In this document: one piece after another, positions 37,256-50,800 of the stretch
How positions within the stretch are numbered: the first letter of the stretch is position 1
Layout of the letters: every line of letters begins with the position of its first letter
Source of the DNA: Serinus canaria
Taxonomy: Eukaryota; Chordata; Aves; Passeriformes; Fringillidae
Assembly: GCF_022539315.1 (NCBI RefSeq)
Contig: NC_066314.1
Span: 46,809,180-46,873,179, forward strand
Length of the DNA stretch: 64,000 bases
Reading direction: 5' to 3'
The notes under the pieces: generated by a model
Seen by the model: only the letters and a program-made list of their open reading frames with translations
Database searches by the model: none
Told to the model about the DNA's origin: nothing
Program-made: the position numbers and the translations under genes

Positions 37256-38551
37256 AATGTAAGTTGCTGACACTGCTACTGGAGGTGGCCATCTTGCTGG
37301 AAAATTATTTCATTTGTGACACTAATAATACAGGGAGGAACACTGGGCAAGACATTAAAACTCATTTCCATCTCATTTTAATACAGCTTCAAAAGCCAAG
37401 AAAAAAGAGTCAGCTTCGAGTCAGCATTTGTGCACTTTTGACCACCGTCAGGTTACAGAGATTCACAGGTTTTCAGTCCATTGTGGCAGCTCTCTTCCCC
37501 CATGACCATACCATCAAGAGGGTGAACTCTTCATCTGATTATCTTCTGTCTCTCCAGATCCTTCACAAAGACCAACAGTGAGTTCACCAAAGCTGTTCTT
37601 CCAGCGTTTCTCAGGGTACATTTCTGCAGAGGGGAGGCCCAATCACCTTACCATCTTTATTCAATCAAGACAGCACAGAGACCTGTTTGGTGCCATGCAA
37701 CAAGATCTGAAATCTCTCCACAGCAGTGGAAAAGAGCTTTCTTTGTATGAAGATGGCTGGCAGCACTCAGTCTGATTGATCATTTCAAGGGCAACTATGG
37801 TTAGATTTTAATATTCATTTTATATTATTTAAGGTGCTTGCAGGCTTGAGTTGGGACATTTTTATTACTTAAATCAGGAGAGAACATGCAGCAGAAATGA
37901 TAGAGCAGGGTGTGCTGAACAAGCTGACAGGTCTCTGCTATTTCTATTTTCTTTGTTATTATTTCACTCACATTCAAGCATTCTAAACACCACATTTCTA
38001 GATTCTATTCCATTCAAATACTTCAAGAAATATAGCACACAGCGAATGCACAATACAAAAAAATTACGCTAAGGTAACATACATCACCCTCAAATGTTTA
38101 TATTCAATTCAAAATCACATTTTCTAACCTTAGCAAAGCAGGAATCCCTTGTCTAACACTGCAAACCAATTTCTGAAGTTTGAAGTGAAGCTGGCTTTGA
38201 GTTATTTGTCCACACTAACAGAAACCCCACTGCAGGCTAATTATTTGAAAGCAGAACAAATTCATCCATTTCACACTCTCTTAACTCAAAATTGGATGAA
38301 CAGGGATTTTTTTGCTCAGATTTTTCAAAAAATGTTCACCTTTGGACTGTGAATGAAAATAAAATTTGCTAAGTAAAACAAAATGTACTTTAAAAATTAT
38401 TGCTACTTGAAAATAGGCCGTGGAGAGATATGTAGACTGCAGAGGGAGGTCTGGATTCTGCACAGGTAACAGGTATATAAAACCTGTCAGCTGTGCAAAC
38501 TTTGGTAGAGTCCCTTTCAGATAAGTATTCAGCTGCCCCACAGATATGCAG

Positions 38552-38576
38552 ATCCACATTTTCCCAAAATGTGGAT
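38552..38576. repeat. Perfect 11-bp hairpin
   Basis: ATCCACATTTT, a three-base loop CCC, then AAAATGTGGAT. The arms are exact inverse complements, flanked by unmatched bases. Confidence 0.85.
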
Positions 38577-39792
38577 GCAAGACTCAAGTAACCCTTAAAG
38601 CAATGATTTTGAGAGGAATTTCATCAGCAGCCTCTAGTCAGGAGTGCTCTAAGCCTCAATTCAGAAAAGCACTTGACCACGCACAATCTCTTGGCCAAAG
38701 CCTAGATGGCAAAAGCCACTGAACAGCAGGTGCTTCTGCGGGGGAGCAGGCAGCTGTTGGACAGGGCTCAGCTCCATCACACATGCATGTAAGACAGAAA
38801 GGGGAAAGGAGCACCCCTCTGAAAGTTAAACCGCAAAAACAGCATTAAATCTGCAGAACGTTAAAACATCTCATCCCAGACACACCAGGGTTAATACCTC
38901 CACTCTTTTCCAAGAGAGGTCACCTGACTTAACCTTTTTCCCTTTTTTTAGTGAACACAGAGGCTGTCATCGTCCATCCCCCCTCCTCGCCTTCCAGGAG
39001 GGAGCAGTAGGTGCAAGCAGCTCCTGTCAAACTGAATCGGGAACCCAAATTGCATCAACGAGAAGAAAAAGCTGCTCCAGAGCTGCACAGGGAGCCATAG
39101 CAACGCAGCAGTTCCTATTTTTAAAAACTTGAAAGATAGTAAGAACATTAAGTCTGAGGGGAGGAGAGAGGGGGGAAAGAAAAAAAAAAAGAAACTACGT
39201 TTCTAACAGAAAGGAAAAAAAATGCACATGTTCCTGATAGGCACCAGTGATGAAACTACATATGGCCAGCCATCAGTGTGCAGGTGTGCAAGCTAGAAAA
39301 TATCCATTTCCCCATCAAGCCAGTTCCTGAAGGAAAAAGGATATTTCTCACCTTCCCTCCACTGCTCTGCTAAAGCAGGTTTTGAAATTTGAGCCCACAA
39401 CACCCTAAATGCATTTTGTGATCAGAGTAGGATCAGCAATGGCATAGCTGGCGCTAAACTGTGGCCCAGACTGGGTTTGTGGTTTCCAAGCTCCACCATA
39501 GAGGAGGATTTTGACTCACTTTCCATGAGGAGTGGAGAGAGTCTGAAGGCACACATTAAAACATATTGTCACCAGCAAATGAAGTTGCCACAGTAATAGC
39601 ACTAATTGGACTTGGCTACAGAGCAGAAAATGTCTCAGAGGGCTGGAAGCAGAACACGGACATTTTCCCATCTGGAAACTGATGGTGCATACCAAAATTC
39701 ATTCCCAGCTGGTGGATTTTGGAGGCGTTTATGAAAGGGTATGTCCTTTAATCAAAAGATAACCCTTGCCGCCAAAACCCATTATTTTACTT

Positions 39793-39943
39793 GGACCCTT
39801 CTATTACCTCAGTTGGTCAGAGCAAGGTACTAACATCAGCAAGGTTGTAGGTTCAATCTGTTTACAGGCCTCTCACTTAAGAGTTGGACTCGAAGATCCT
39901 TATGGGTCCCTTCCAACTCAGAATATTTTGTGATTCCGTGATC
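39793..39943 (+). mobile_element. tRNA-Ile-derived SINE with CR1 tail (TguSINE1-like)
   Basis: The head resembles tRNA-Ile: ctcagttggtcagagc covers box A and ggttgtaggttcaatct covers box B. The tail, cacttaagagttggactcga then gggtcccttccaactcagaa and tgattccgtgatcc, is a CR1-type 3' end. This layout is that of TguSINE1, a SINE described from zebra finch and moved by CR1 machinery. The tRNA part has decayed beyond a functional tRNA: box B is gttcaatct and the acceptor stem is not paired. It is antisense to GRIN2B and is the best clue to a songbird source. Confidence 0.88.
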
Positions 39944-39949
39944 CTATTT

Positions 39950-42900
39950 TAATTGCAAAGAGGCTGAAATACCCAACTGTCCGCAATGAGCAAGTACCTA
40001 CTCTCCCCCTCTGACAAAGCCCAGCTATGCAGGACTAAGGCATCCTGTGGTGCCTGCTGAGGAACAAACACTTTTGCTGTGCCATCACATACTCCCACTG
40101 AGAAGCCTGGAATCTCCAGTATCCTACCAGCACACAAGTTAGTTTGAGGTTTGTCCTTCCACTGTAGGACAGCTGCAAACTGCCCTCAGCACTCCTTTCC
40201 AGTGACAGGAAAAAAAGGAGTCAGAAGAAGCCAAAACTTCCTCCAAGATGTGGTGGCACACACTGTTCATCTCCTGACCAGGCAACATGAATATCCAGTA
40301 GCCCCAAGCCAAAAAACCCAGCCCCTTTCACCAGCACCGCACACTGCAGAGCACACGGGGCAAATGAAATGCAAGATAGGGACAGAAAAATGTGATGGCA
40401 GTACACACAGAGAGCAAGATGGCATCCAGCAAGGGAGGCAGAGAGACCCTGACAGAGGTAGGAGGTACAGGCCTGCCCCAGCCTCCAGCTGCTGCTGGAG
40501 CAGTGACAGGAACAAGCAGATTTCAGCAGCAGGGATGTCTAATCTGTCAGCAGTGCTCACGCCACGTGCTGCCACTCTGCACCAGCCTGACAGCAGCAGG
40601 ACACACCAACCAGTGGGAACATAATGAGCTGCTAACTAGACATGGGCCTAAAGGCTCCAAAAAGGTCAAAAGTTACATATGCTCCCTCACCCTCCAAGTC
40701 TCTGAAAAGGGCAATTTCTGCATCCTTGGGAACATGCCAGTTATACCTTCTCTCACCACCTCCCCAGCATTAAGAAGCAAGTCTCGGCACTGTGCCTGCC
40801 ACAGCTGGAGTGCCATAGGATTCAAAGGCTGGAGCAGGGCTTCCCAGCCAGCTGCCAAGCAGGCAGATGTAGCCCTGCAAAGTGAGAGAGACAGGGCTCC
40901 TGTCTCTTAGTACAAGGGTAACTTGACAAACCTGTGAATGGAGAAAGAACATGCAAATGGTCCATTGTCCATTGCTCCCCTCAGCTCCCCTACTGCCCTC
41001 TGTGAAGCTGTGTGACCCACTCAACCAGGAGACAAGACAGAGTGGCTCCATGGCAATACCTGCACATGACATAGGCTGTCCCCTGTGTCTGGTGTGGAAG
41101 GTGATGGCTGCCATTGTTAGAGAGGAGAGGGCAGGAGGGTAGGTTGAGAGAGACCAGAGAAACAAGGAAAGGTGTTGCCTGGGCACTGTCCTTGACACTG
41201 ACCTAGGGAAAACAGGTCCAGGGTGCTGTGGGTGTGGTGCTGCCCCCAGGTATCAGGGTGACACAATATCCTGAAAGGGCACTGCACTTTTTTACACATA
41301 TGTACAGCCCATATAGTCTTGAGTTTCCAGGGAAGCAATTTGTTTGTACTACCCAATTTCAAGAATTTTCTCTGCTCGCTGACTCACTGAGTTGAGGTAT
41401 CTAAGCCCCAGCAATTCCTAGTTTCTATTAGGGAGATATAGTCATGTGAGAACAGAGCCTGCCCTGGTTGTTCCAGGAAAAAAACAGTTGCCCAGCACTC
41501 ATCAAAGGTTCTTCTCCATTTCTTATCTGTTTGGCAAGGTAAAACTACAGATGACTGTTACTTCCCCCAGAGTGGAAGTGTCATGTCCAAACAATGCACT
41601 GAGCAAGCTTGCCAGCTGTTTTCCTATTTGAAGAACTGAGGTACAGAATTTAATCTAACTTTGTTTCCCTCTAAAACTATTTCTTTGCAAAGGTGGTATA
41701 ATTCCACGTTTGTATTTTAATTCCAAAGCAAATGCTCCACTGCACTTTTTATTAAAATGAAATCTGCTGTGTGCAGCCTGGTGTTAAATGAGAGACTATT
41801 AAAGCCAATCAGTGGAGAACTCATTAGAAGCCCAACAACAACAAACTAGTAGTTATGGCCCAGCATTCACAAGCAGCCATGACAACAAGGAGAAAGAATC
41901 CAGGTCTCATTGAAGGCTACAATAAAACCACAGCTTATGCAGCCCAAAGACTGTGAATATCCATACAAAACAGCTGAGCTTCCATTCCTCAAATATGTGC
42001 CAGAAATTATGTTCTTTTCTCATGACTCATCTCTGAATTCCAATCCTAAGAATACTCCTGTCATTTAGTTATTTCTTACCATTTCTAAAATGTAATGAGA
42101 AGCACCAATCCAGAGCTCAAGGAAATCTGTTCCATCAATTAAAATAATGAAATAAGCAGAAGGCTGCCTATAAACACATCCACCTCTACCCACTCACTCC
42201 TCAGCAGCCATGGTGAAGGGAAAAAAGATGAGCTTTGCAGGATGCCTGGAAGCCTAGCAACACTCCTAGGAAGGGCCAAGAGGTAAGAACTCCTCATCTG
42301 AGCATTTCCTTCCCAACCTTTGAGATCTTCTCATCCAGTAGACAAGAGCAGAGCACACAGTGGTTTTGCTGGGTGCCCAGAAGACCAGATATTAGAATAA
42401 CTATCAACTTGGTAGACTGAAATATTCAGATCAGATTTTTTTCTGGGACAATGAAGGAATAAATGAATAGGTAATTATTACAAACAGAACAAAGAATTAA
42501 AGACTGTAATTGAACTGGGAAACAGCATTTGGATATTTGGACTCCAAATTACCACCTAAGCCTATTATCAGCATAAATTGAGATAAATCCCTCACTAGAG
42601 GAAAAATTCCTCAAAAATCATTCAAAACGATAACTAACAAACCTTGTAGAACACAACTCTCTCAAAGTACCATTTTACTACTCTTTAATGGAGTTACCTC
42701 ATCAGCAGGTTCACTTACTGGACAAAATCCAAAATGTTCAATGGTCGTGATCATACTTCTGCAGTTCCAGTCTAACACAAAAGAGAACCAGTTCCAAAAC
42801 AGAAACAGTTGCTATGCGACCATTAGTGATACAAGAAGATGCAGACCAAACACCTACATTGTCAAGAAATGGCATTTAGATAACAGTCTGCCTTGTTTCT

Positions 42901-45900
42901 TTTTGTGCTTACAGCCATACTTCAAATAAAACTTTGTTTGCACAAGTTCTTGCGAAAATGAACAAGTGTCAGGGTAAAAAGGAGGAAAGATATGGAGAAT
43001 GTAAACAACATTCAGTTCATTTTCTCCTTACTCCATTATATACCCAGATCAACCACTGACACCATGTTGATTAAGACCATTTGATTTTAGCTGCATTCAG
43101 AACAACTGCTCTTTTAGAAAGACAAGGGGAAAAAGTAAGAAATGGTCAGAGTTCAAAGGAAGATCTTGGGAAATGACAAATTCACAGTCAGTGTACAGTG
43201 TGCCCCAGCTGAACTAAATTACACGTTTTTTAGTTTGAAGTGTCACTCTCCAAAGAATAAAATGGGAAAATTCCTTTATTGCTTTGCCTCCCCAGCTATG
43301 GATTTGAAGTAAATTGGACCCCTTTGGATTAGCTTCAAGGGTTTCTGAAAGAGTAGCTACATGGCGATGCTTTATCTGAGGTCACATACACATACACTTT
43401 GTCTCCCCAGACATCAAGCCCACATACATGCATTTCTCTACTCTGTGTAGGCATGAGGAGGGGGAACTTTAGGTTACAGATGGCTGAATATAGTATTGCT
43501 GGGTCCAGAGCAAGGCTAAAATTAGCTTTCCAGAACCTGAAGTCCAGTCCAAAATGAGCCAAACCGGGTTCCAGACATGCAAGTATTGCTGCTGCCTGGT
43601 GTGCACAGTGCACAAGTACTGTGGGACCCTAATAGGTGGAAGGGGTTAGGGAAAGTATAAAGTAGCCAGGTCTGCAGAATCTGTAATATCTCAGACAGAC
43701 AAAGCATATCATGAGAGTTTTAAAGCTTAGCACATAGCAAATTCCAGTACATTCAATGGAACTTGAAGGCATGAACACAGATTACAGCTATTAATCTCTG
43801 TAGGTTTTGGCTCAGTGAGGCAAACTCACATCTTCATGATTGCCTCCTTCCACATCTTGTGTTTCTCCTCTACCTTTTCTTCTCACAGATTTCAGGCATG
43901 AGGCTGAGCTTGAAGCCATCCAATTTCTATCGAACCCTTGGATTTGTAAAAGCAACAGCTTATTTCAGACACCACTAGCTTTTAAACTTCAAAAGGTGCC
44001 TGGAAGTAATTTGACTTAAATAAAAAACTAAGCACCCGACTCACTGAGGTCAAACTTGTTAACCATCTCACTTGGAAATACAGAGAGTGTGGAAACATGG
44101 GGAAAGGATGCAAGGTCAGACCCCCCCCCACAGGCCAGCACCACGTGAGGCAAAGGGAATATTAGCACTGTGCTCACAAGTAACTACAAAAGAATAATTA
44201 TTTCTGAGTTAGCTCAGGTGCCCACAGCTATCTACACAGCGGCAGAACAGAGCCTGGCACTGACTAATTTGACTGTGCTTCTCAGTGAGACTGATGTCAG
44301 TACCCAAACTGAGCTGGGTGTATCTACGTGTATTGGCACTCATTCCTGTGAGTGCTGTACCCAAAGCAGACAAGGGAGCAGAAACAGCGTGATTTGGGCC
44401 ATGAAGGTGAAAAGAAAGCTATGATCTTTACAAGTGACAGGAACTGCTTTCATGTGGGGTGCCTGAGGCTTCAGGGCATTTCTACACAGCACAACAGTGC
44501 TGGCATACCTACACTCAAGAGTCTCTGAGCTGGTGACTTCTAAACAATGCAAAGAGGTGCTATGCAGAGAGATTATGCTGGGTCCTCGAAGCAGCATAGC
44601 TATATGGGTGTGATGTTATGCATAGGCTAACAGTGTCAACAGAACTCATTAGCAGAAAGTCTCTGCAGAAGGCTGCATCACATAGCAGGGAACGTTTTGT
44701 TTTCTAGATAACTGCTGAAAAGACACAATAGAGCTTCCCCCAGAATCCCTCTTCATTTGGAAAGGTAGAACAAAAGCCTGCCTCGATGTTACTTCTCATT
44801 ACTTTGTATACACTATATATATTTTCCCTGCTTAATCATTTCAGTGATGACTCAAAAGAGCAGCAGAAAAAGCCCTTACTCCCAAGCCTAGCTGGGAAGG
44901 AAAGAGATAAAAGCTTTGGGCACCTTTGGTAGTTTCAAGGCCTGCATAGAGAAAAAAACAGCACAGGGAGGTAAAGTAAAAGCAATAAGACCTGGCAATA
45001 TGTCAGCAGATCATAAAGACAAAGAACAAATAGCAATATGGGTAATATACTGGGCCAAATAATAAAGTTCTCTCACAGTCCCCAGCGTTCAGGCAAAGCA
45101 AAAATCTGCTTCCTTGTCCCTTTGTCCCTCTCTCTGCTTAGTAAAGTTGACAGTGAGGGGTCACAGCATATGGACCAATCCATCACATCTGCACACTCAG
45201 TGATTCAACATGACAAATGATCAAAGACACTGAGCTCTGAGTGGCCTGATAGCTACTGCCTGGATTCTTCTTTTCTCGCCACAAAGGATCTAACATGTCC
45301 AAAGATTTTATATGTAAAACATTGGACAACAACAGCTGAGCAGATCAGGGGGCACCTGGACTCCATGTCTAATTATTTGGGTTGCTTTGCTACATGCTAA
45401 AACTCCATCTGGGACAAAAAGGAACATTTAGTAGTCAGAGTGTTGTTCTCAAGGTTGTTCTACCACAAGCTTCCTCTACACCCTTAAAGAGATACCTTAG
45501 CACTGTTTCTTAGGAAAATTTGAATTTGGATAAAAAGAAGATGTTTATTCAAACATGTTTTCCCTGTGTTTAAATACCCTTTTCAATTTGGAAAAACGGG
45601 CTGCTCAAATCGAGGTACTAGCCTTTCTGCATAAGGCACACAAGAAAGAACAGTAAGTACCCAAAACACCCAGCAGACAACGGCCAGTGAAGTGCCAAAG
45701 AGCAGGGTGACAGCACAAGCCCTCCTCTGAGGTGAACCAGATTCTTAAAACATCCAAGGTCTTTAAAGGCTTTGAGTATGAAGCTGGATCTGAGCAGAGT
45801 TGATGGCTCGAACTCTTTTTGCAGCTCTAGTTCTCCACTAGTACCACTCTCTGCACTTTCTTCTATCCTGTAATTCAGGGCTAATGAACAGCAGAAGGAC

Positions 45901-46400
45901 ACTTGGTGTTCAGACAACAGTTGCCATGAAACTATTCCAGGTAGGTTACACAACCACCACCTATAAGGGACACCTGTTCACATAGTGCTAGTGCCTGGAA
46001 CGGAAGCTGGTGCCTTCTAGACTTCAACACAAACATTCTCATTGCTTGCAGCAAGAACCCACCTGAGAGCTGCAGACCCAGCCATGCAAAGACACCCCAA
46101 GAAGTTCAGTGCTGTTATGAAAGCCAAAATTTGTGCATTGAGGGGCACACTCAAATTGTTGCACTATGCCTTCGTTACTCCTTTTCCTCATGCTGACTGG
46201 CCCTCTGTGTTGTGTGAAGGTTTTCTAAGGGGGTGACAACACTGGCACTCATGATGCACAGCAGCACGGGTCCCACCCTCAGCTCACCTCCCCTTGCCCA
46301 GCTCTGGCCAACACCACCTGCTGCCCCAAAGCACCACACGCCGAGCAGAAATACTCTGCTATCAGAGGTCGTCTTTGTCTGCCCTTTGTATGGCTGGCCT
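39950..46400. other. Unique intronic stretch upstream of the donor-side exon border
   Basis: No mobile element or gene recognised. A run of nine C lies at about 44119-44128. Frames of 140-170 codons at 40.2-41.2 kb overlap on both strands and look like composition effects. Some parts may hold conserved regulatory DNA, but I cannot see that from one sequence. Confidence 0.5.
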
Positions 46401-46409
46401 AGCTCTTCC

Positions 46410-47014
<605 letters not shown>

Positions 47015-47056
47015 CTAGAATAGGAAGTCAGAGGAAGAGAGAGAAAAAGAAAACAA
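47015..47056 (-). other. GRIN2B: Splice acceptor and polypyrimidine tract of the 599-bp GRIN2B exon
   Basis: On the minus strand the exon is preceded by a long T/C-rich run (about 47024-47056) and then ttctAG, with AG at 47016-47015. A CTGAC-like branch candidate lies about 15-20 nt from the AG, which is close; a more distal branch point is possible. The frame starts cleanly at GAT (Asp138). Confidence 0.93.
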
Positions 47057-47849
47057 GAATATGTCAAAGGAAATAAACAGCATTCCCAGCCAATCCATCG
47101 AGCATAAAGGGGTAGGCACACGGTCAGAATCTTACTTCATATCTTGGCCAGAGCTTAAAGATTTTTAACTTTTTAAAATTTAAGAGAAGCAAGTGAGAAG
47201 GAAGTAAAATCCTTTTTATGACCAGCTGTCCTTACTTTATTTTTAAAGGCAGGTTGCCAAAATTACTTAAAGGTTTCAACTGTTAGGCCTGATTCTAACA
47301 GACAGAGAACAAGTGGTACATAAGTGAGGACAGAAAAGCAGAATATGTACAAAATATTTCATGAAATTAAGAGATTTAATCACAGGATCATCATAACCTT
47401 ACGTGTAGCATAAACAGGATACACAGCAGTTTTGATATGGATTTTTGGGATGGTCACTTTGATACTGAGTTTGGGACAGTCACTCTGGTTTGAATATCCA
47501 GACTAAAATACAAATAGAGTAGGCAAAATCATTGGATACAAATAGCTCTGACAATCTCTACTGCTAGCTCCTCTCAAAGCAAGCAGCAGCACAGAGTTCT
47601 GTACAGTTCTTCTCAGTAAAACTGTGAAGGCTCAATCTCAGAATAATATAAAATACATTAAAATAAAACAGAGATTTTCTAAACTATGATGAGGTTTGTT
47701 AACACCATGTTTTAGAGAAATATCAGCTCAGTATTTCTCTTGGTATTGCTCTCATATCTTTCTACCATAATAAGTTAATCTTTGCAAAAATTAGAACTTG
47801 TACCACTTTACAACCTCAAGGACTCCAAGGAGTTTTATGCACATCTCAG

Positions 47850-47896
47850 TTCTCCAATGGCATAGTGTAAATCTCTTACACTATGCCATTGCAGAA
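47850..47896. repeat. Near-perfect foldback hairpin (21-nt arms, 5-nt loop)
   Basis: CAATGGCATAGTGTAA at 47855-47870 and its exact inverse complement at 47876-47891 are separated by ATCTC. After one C-C mismatch, four more pairs extend the stem (ttct with agaa). That gives 20 pairs in 21 positions. It lies about 840 nt upstream of the 599-bp exon in the transcribed strand of the intron. Confidence 0.95.
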
Positions 47897-47899
47897 AAT

Positions 47900-50800
47900 C
47901 TTCTGCCCTGGGATTTCATCAGATACCAGGCTTTCAATTTATGACATCCAGAAAAATGCAAATCCCTGCTTTTGCCCCATTCATGAAGGAAAGGAATGGA
48001 AAAAAGTATTTGCCAATATGCTCTCTTAGGGATACATCTTCTATCTTTTAAAAGCAATTGCAAACTCCTCTTGACTTCTATAGAGTAGGATTAGATCATA
48101 AAAGAAAACCCAACCACAAATTTAAAAAAAGGAAAAAAAAACCACCATAATTATATCTCTATGTGTAGAGATTCCCATAATAAAAACAAAGTTCTCCAAA
48201 CCCAAACACTGCTTTAAGGAATGAGAACAGCCCAACAACCTTTTAATAAGCCTGGAAAACTGGACCAGAGATACAAAAGAATATACTCAGGAGTTTGAGA
48301 CGTGGGAAAACTGATTGTGCCTCAAGACATTACCTCAAAATAGTCACATTTAGAACAGCTCTCTACCAAATTGAGTCTCCTACAGCCTGGCAGGTAAAGC
48401 TGTTTCTCAGCAGGGATGTAGTCAATCAATCATCCATTGATCCTTTAGTCATGGTTTTGATCACCTATAGTCATTTCCTACATTGACAAAATATGCTATA
48501 GCTCAGCAACTCCAGAAAAAAAAAAAGAAAAGAAAAAAAGGCCTGATTTCATACCCAGTCTAAAGCTGCTTGTTTCTCTTTCCTGAGCTCCCTAGGGGTC
48601 ACATCCTATACAAAATGCCTCTCTTATGAGGTTTGGTGATTAAACTCTGTTTGCTTCCTCCATACAGCTCCCCACCTACATGTGAAAGTTCTCTTAGGGC
48701 TGGTCTTTGCTTAGAGGAAAAATAAATGTATGCAAAAAGAAAAAGGAAAGACAACAGCAACAAACTGAAGACAAGTTAAAAAAAAAAACAAACAGGAGCA
48801 GCAACTGGAGCTGCTCAATATATGGAAAACATCTCATATTTTTTATCATTGGAATTCACCCCCTTCCCTCTGAATTGTGCTTGGGAAAAGAATCTTCTCT
48901 TCTAATAAAAAGATACTTTAAGTCTTTGAAGCTTATACAGAACATTAGAAAAGACAGAGGGAGAAAAAAATCATCCCATTGTCACAGCATGTGCCAGAAT
49001 TTGAAAAAATCCTGAACAAGCACCTCCAACACCCTTCATTGCACAGTGCCTTTGAAAGCCACTTGTAGCAAACTGAATGCTAGAGTGTGAAGACTCAGCC
49101 TTACTGCAACATGAAAAGGCAAGACAGCTCGCCAATGACTAGTATTTATTTTTGTATAAAGTTCAACAAGAGCCTTTCTACACTTATGCATAAGAGCCTC
49201 TGAATTGACTGCATTTTTTTTTTTTTCCACCATTTCTAGCAGAGAGTCCAAGACTGGAAGGGCCTGGTTATTGAATTACAGGAACATTTGACACACAGCG
49301 TCTGGAAGTCTTGTCTGGTTGCTTCCTCAGTGACAAATAGGGGACACTAGGTGGTAAATCCACTGCTATTTCCAGGCTACATATAGACACTCTCAGGAGT
49401 TAGGAGGCACGATAGCAAGGTGCAGGAGGTAATGCCCTCCCAGTGATTTAAACAGGGTCAAGCTAAAATGCCTGCTGACAGTTCATTCCACATGAGTGCA
49501 CCGCCTAACTGTCGGAGAGAATTCAGCCCCAAAAGACTCAGGGACAAAACTCAGAGCTCCTCACAAGAGTGTATGAACATCAAAAATCAATACACCAAAT
49601 AGACAGCTTTATCACAACCCAGCAAAACAATTCCCCTCCACTGAGAAATGGAAGCACCCCACTTTACATCAAGCACAAGACACTTGGCTGCGCACGCAAT
49701 AATTGCTCTTGAGCAACTGTTGGCATTTCTATTACAGAAGCAGCAAGAACAGGCAACTTATATTCAAAATGAGAGCATTAAGGAGGTGCAAGCCAGTCCA
49801 GATTTTGGTTTGCCAAGATGTCTTTTGGCACTTGATCACCCCAGTAGTTGGGCTAGCCAAATGTCCTTCATTCCCTGACCAACTCAGCACTCAGAGAGGG
49901 GTGAAGAAGGAAGGACAGACAATAGTAGAGAAGAAAGTGTCCCTCTCGTAATAAATCAGGAGAATTGCTGATAGAGCTGGATAGAAATCTCAGTCACTAC
50001 CTTTTGAGGGGGACAAAAAGCAAACTAAGAAAAATGTCCAAAAGCCACAATTTTCTTCCCAACCTTTTGGGCATGCCTGATGAAAAGTCAAGGAAAAAGA
50101 GAAGGAGCTGAACTGATACAGAACAGTGAGGCTACCAGAGTAAGAATTTGACCTCACTGTAGTGCTACAGTGAAAGTTTTTTAATCAGGAGACAGATCTA
50201 AGGTGGTTTTGCCACCTTTACACACATACACCCTACAGAATCACTATTGCTTTATTACAGTCTAAAACCAAAAAGGAGTATTTTGCCCTTCCAGACATTA
50301 CGGGTTTTTACAGAACATTTTTAAGTCCCTATTTTTTTCCTGAAGAAATTCCACATTTTCTACCTTCCTATTTTACCTTGAAACAGCCAAAATAGGTTCA
50401 GCATTGCCACTGGGAGACAGTTTTAAGTTTGGGACAGGGATAGGTCGAGTTTTAATCAGAAGTCCCTTACATTGCACATCATCCAGGTGAAATACAATCC
50501 CCTGGACGCAGGAAAAAGCTTGTCTTCCTCCTACAGCCCTTTCACCTGCAAGCTCAGGCTTTCCACCACTACCTGTTGCAAGAGACAGCAAGATGCTGTA
50601 GGCTGTCCCTCACACAGTCTGAAAGAGCAGAGGCTCCATTACAGGATCTCAAAGCTTCCAGGGATCCCAGTACTCCTCCACTGTCACCCTACAAGGTCAG
50701 GGATCCGTAGTTTGCAGAGCTGAGCTGGAGGTGGAGCTGATCAATTGACACAGCACCACTCCCCAGTTGACAGATGGCTTCCCACAGAAAATCTGCTCTG

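Noticed and set aside
39797..39870. A tRNA gene
   Set aside because: Box A and B are visible, but the acceptor stem does not pair and the sequence runs into a CR1-type tail. It is a decayed SINE head.
40151..41198. Frames of 140-172 codons near 40-41 kb
   Set aside because: No family resemblance; overlapping on both strands; inside the GRIN2B intron without splice-site support.
47850..47896. A microRNA precursor
   Set aside because: The whole foldback is about 47 nt with a five-base loop, shorter than a typical precursor, and its near-perfect arms fit a recent inverted copying event better.
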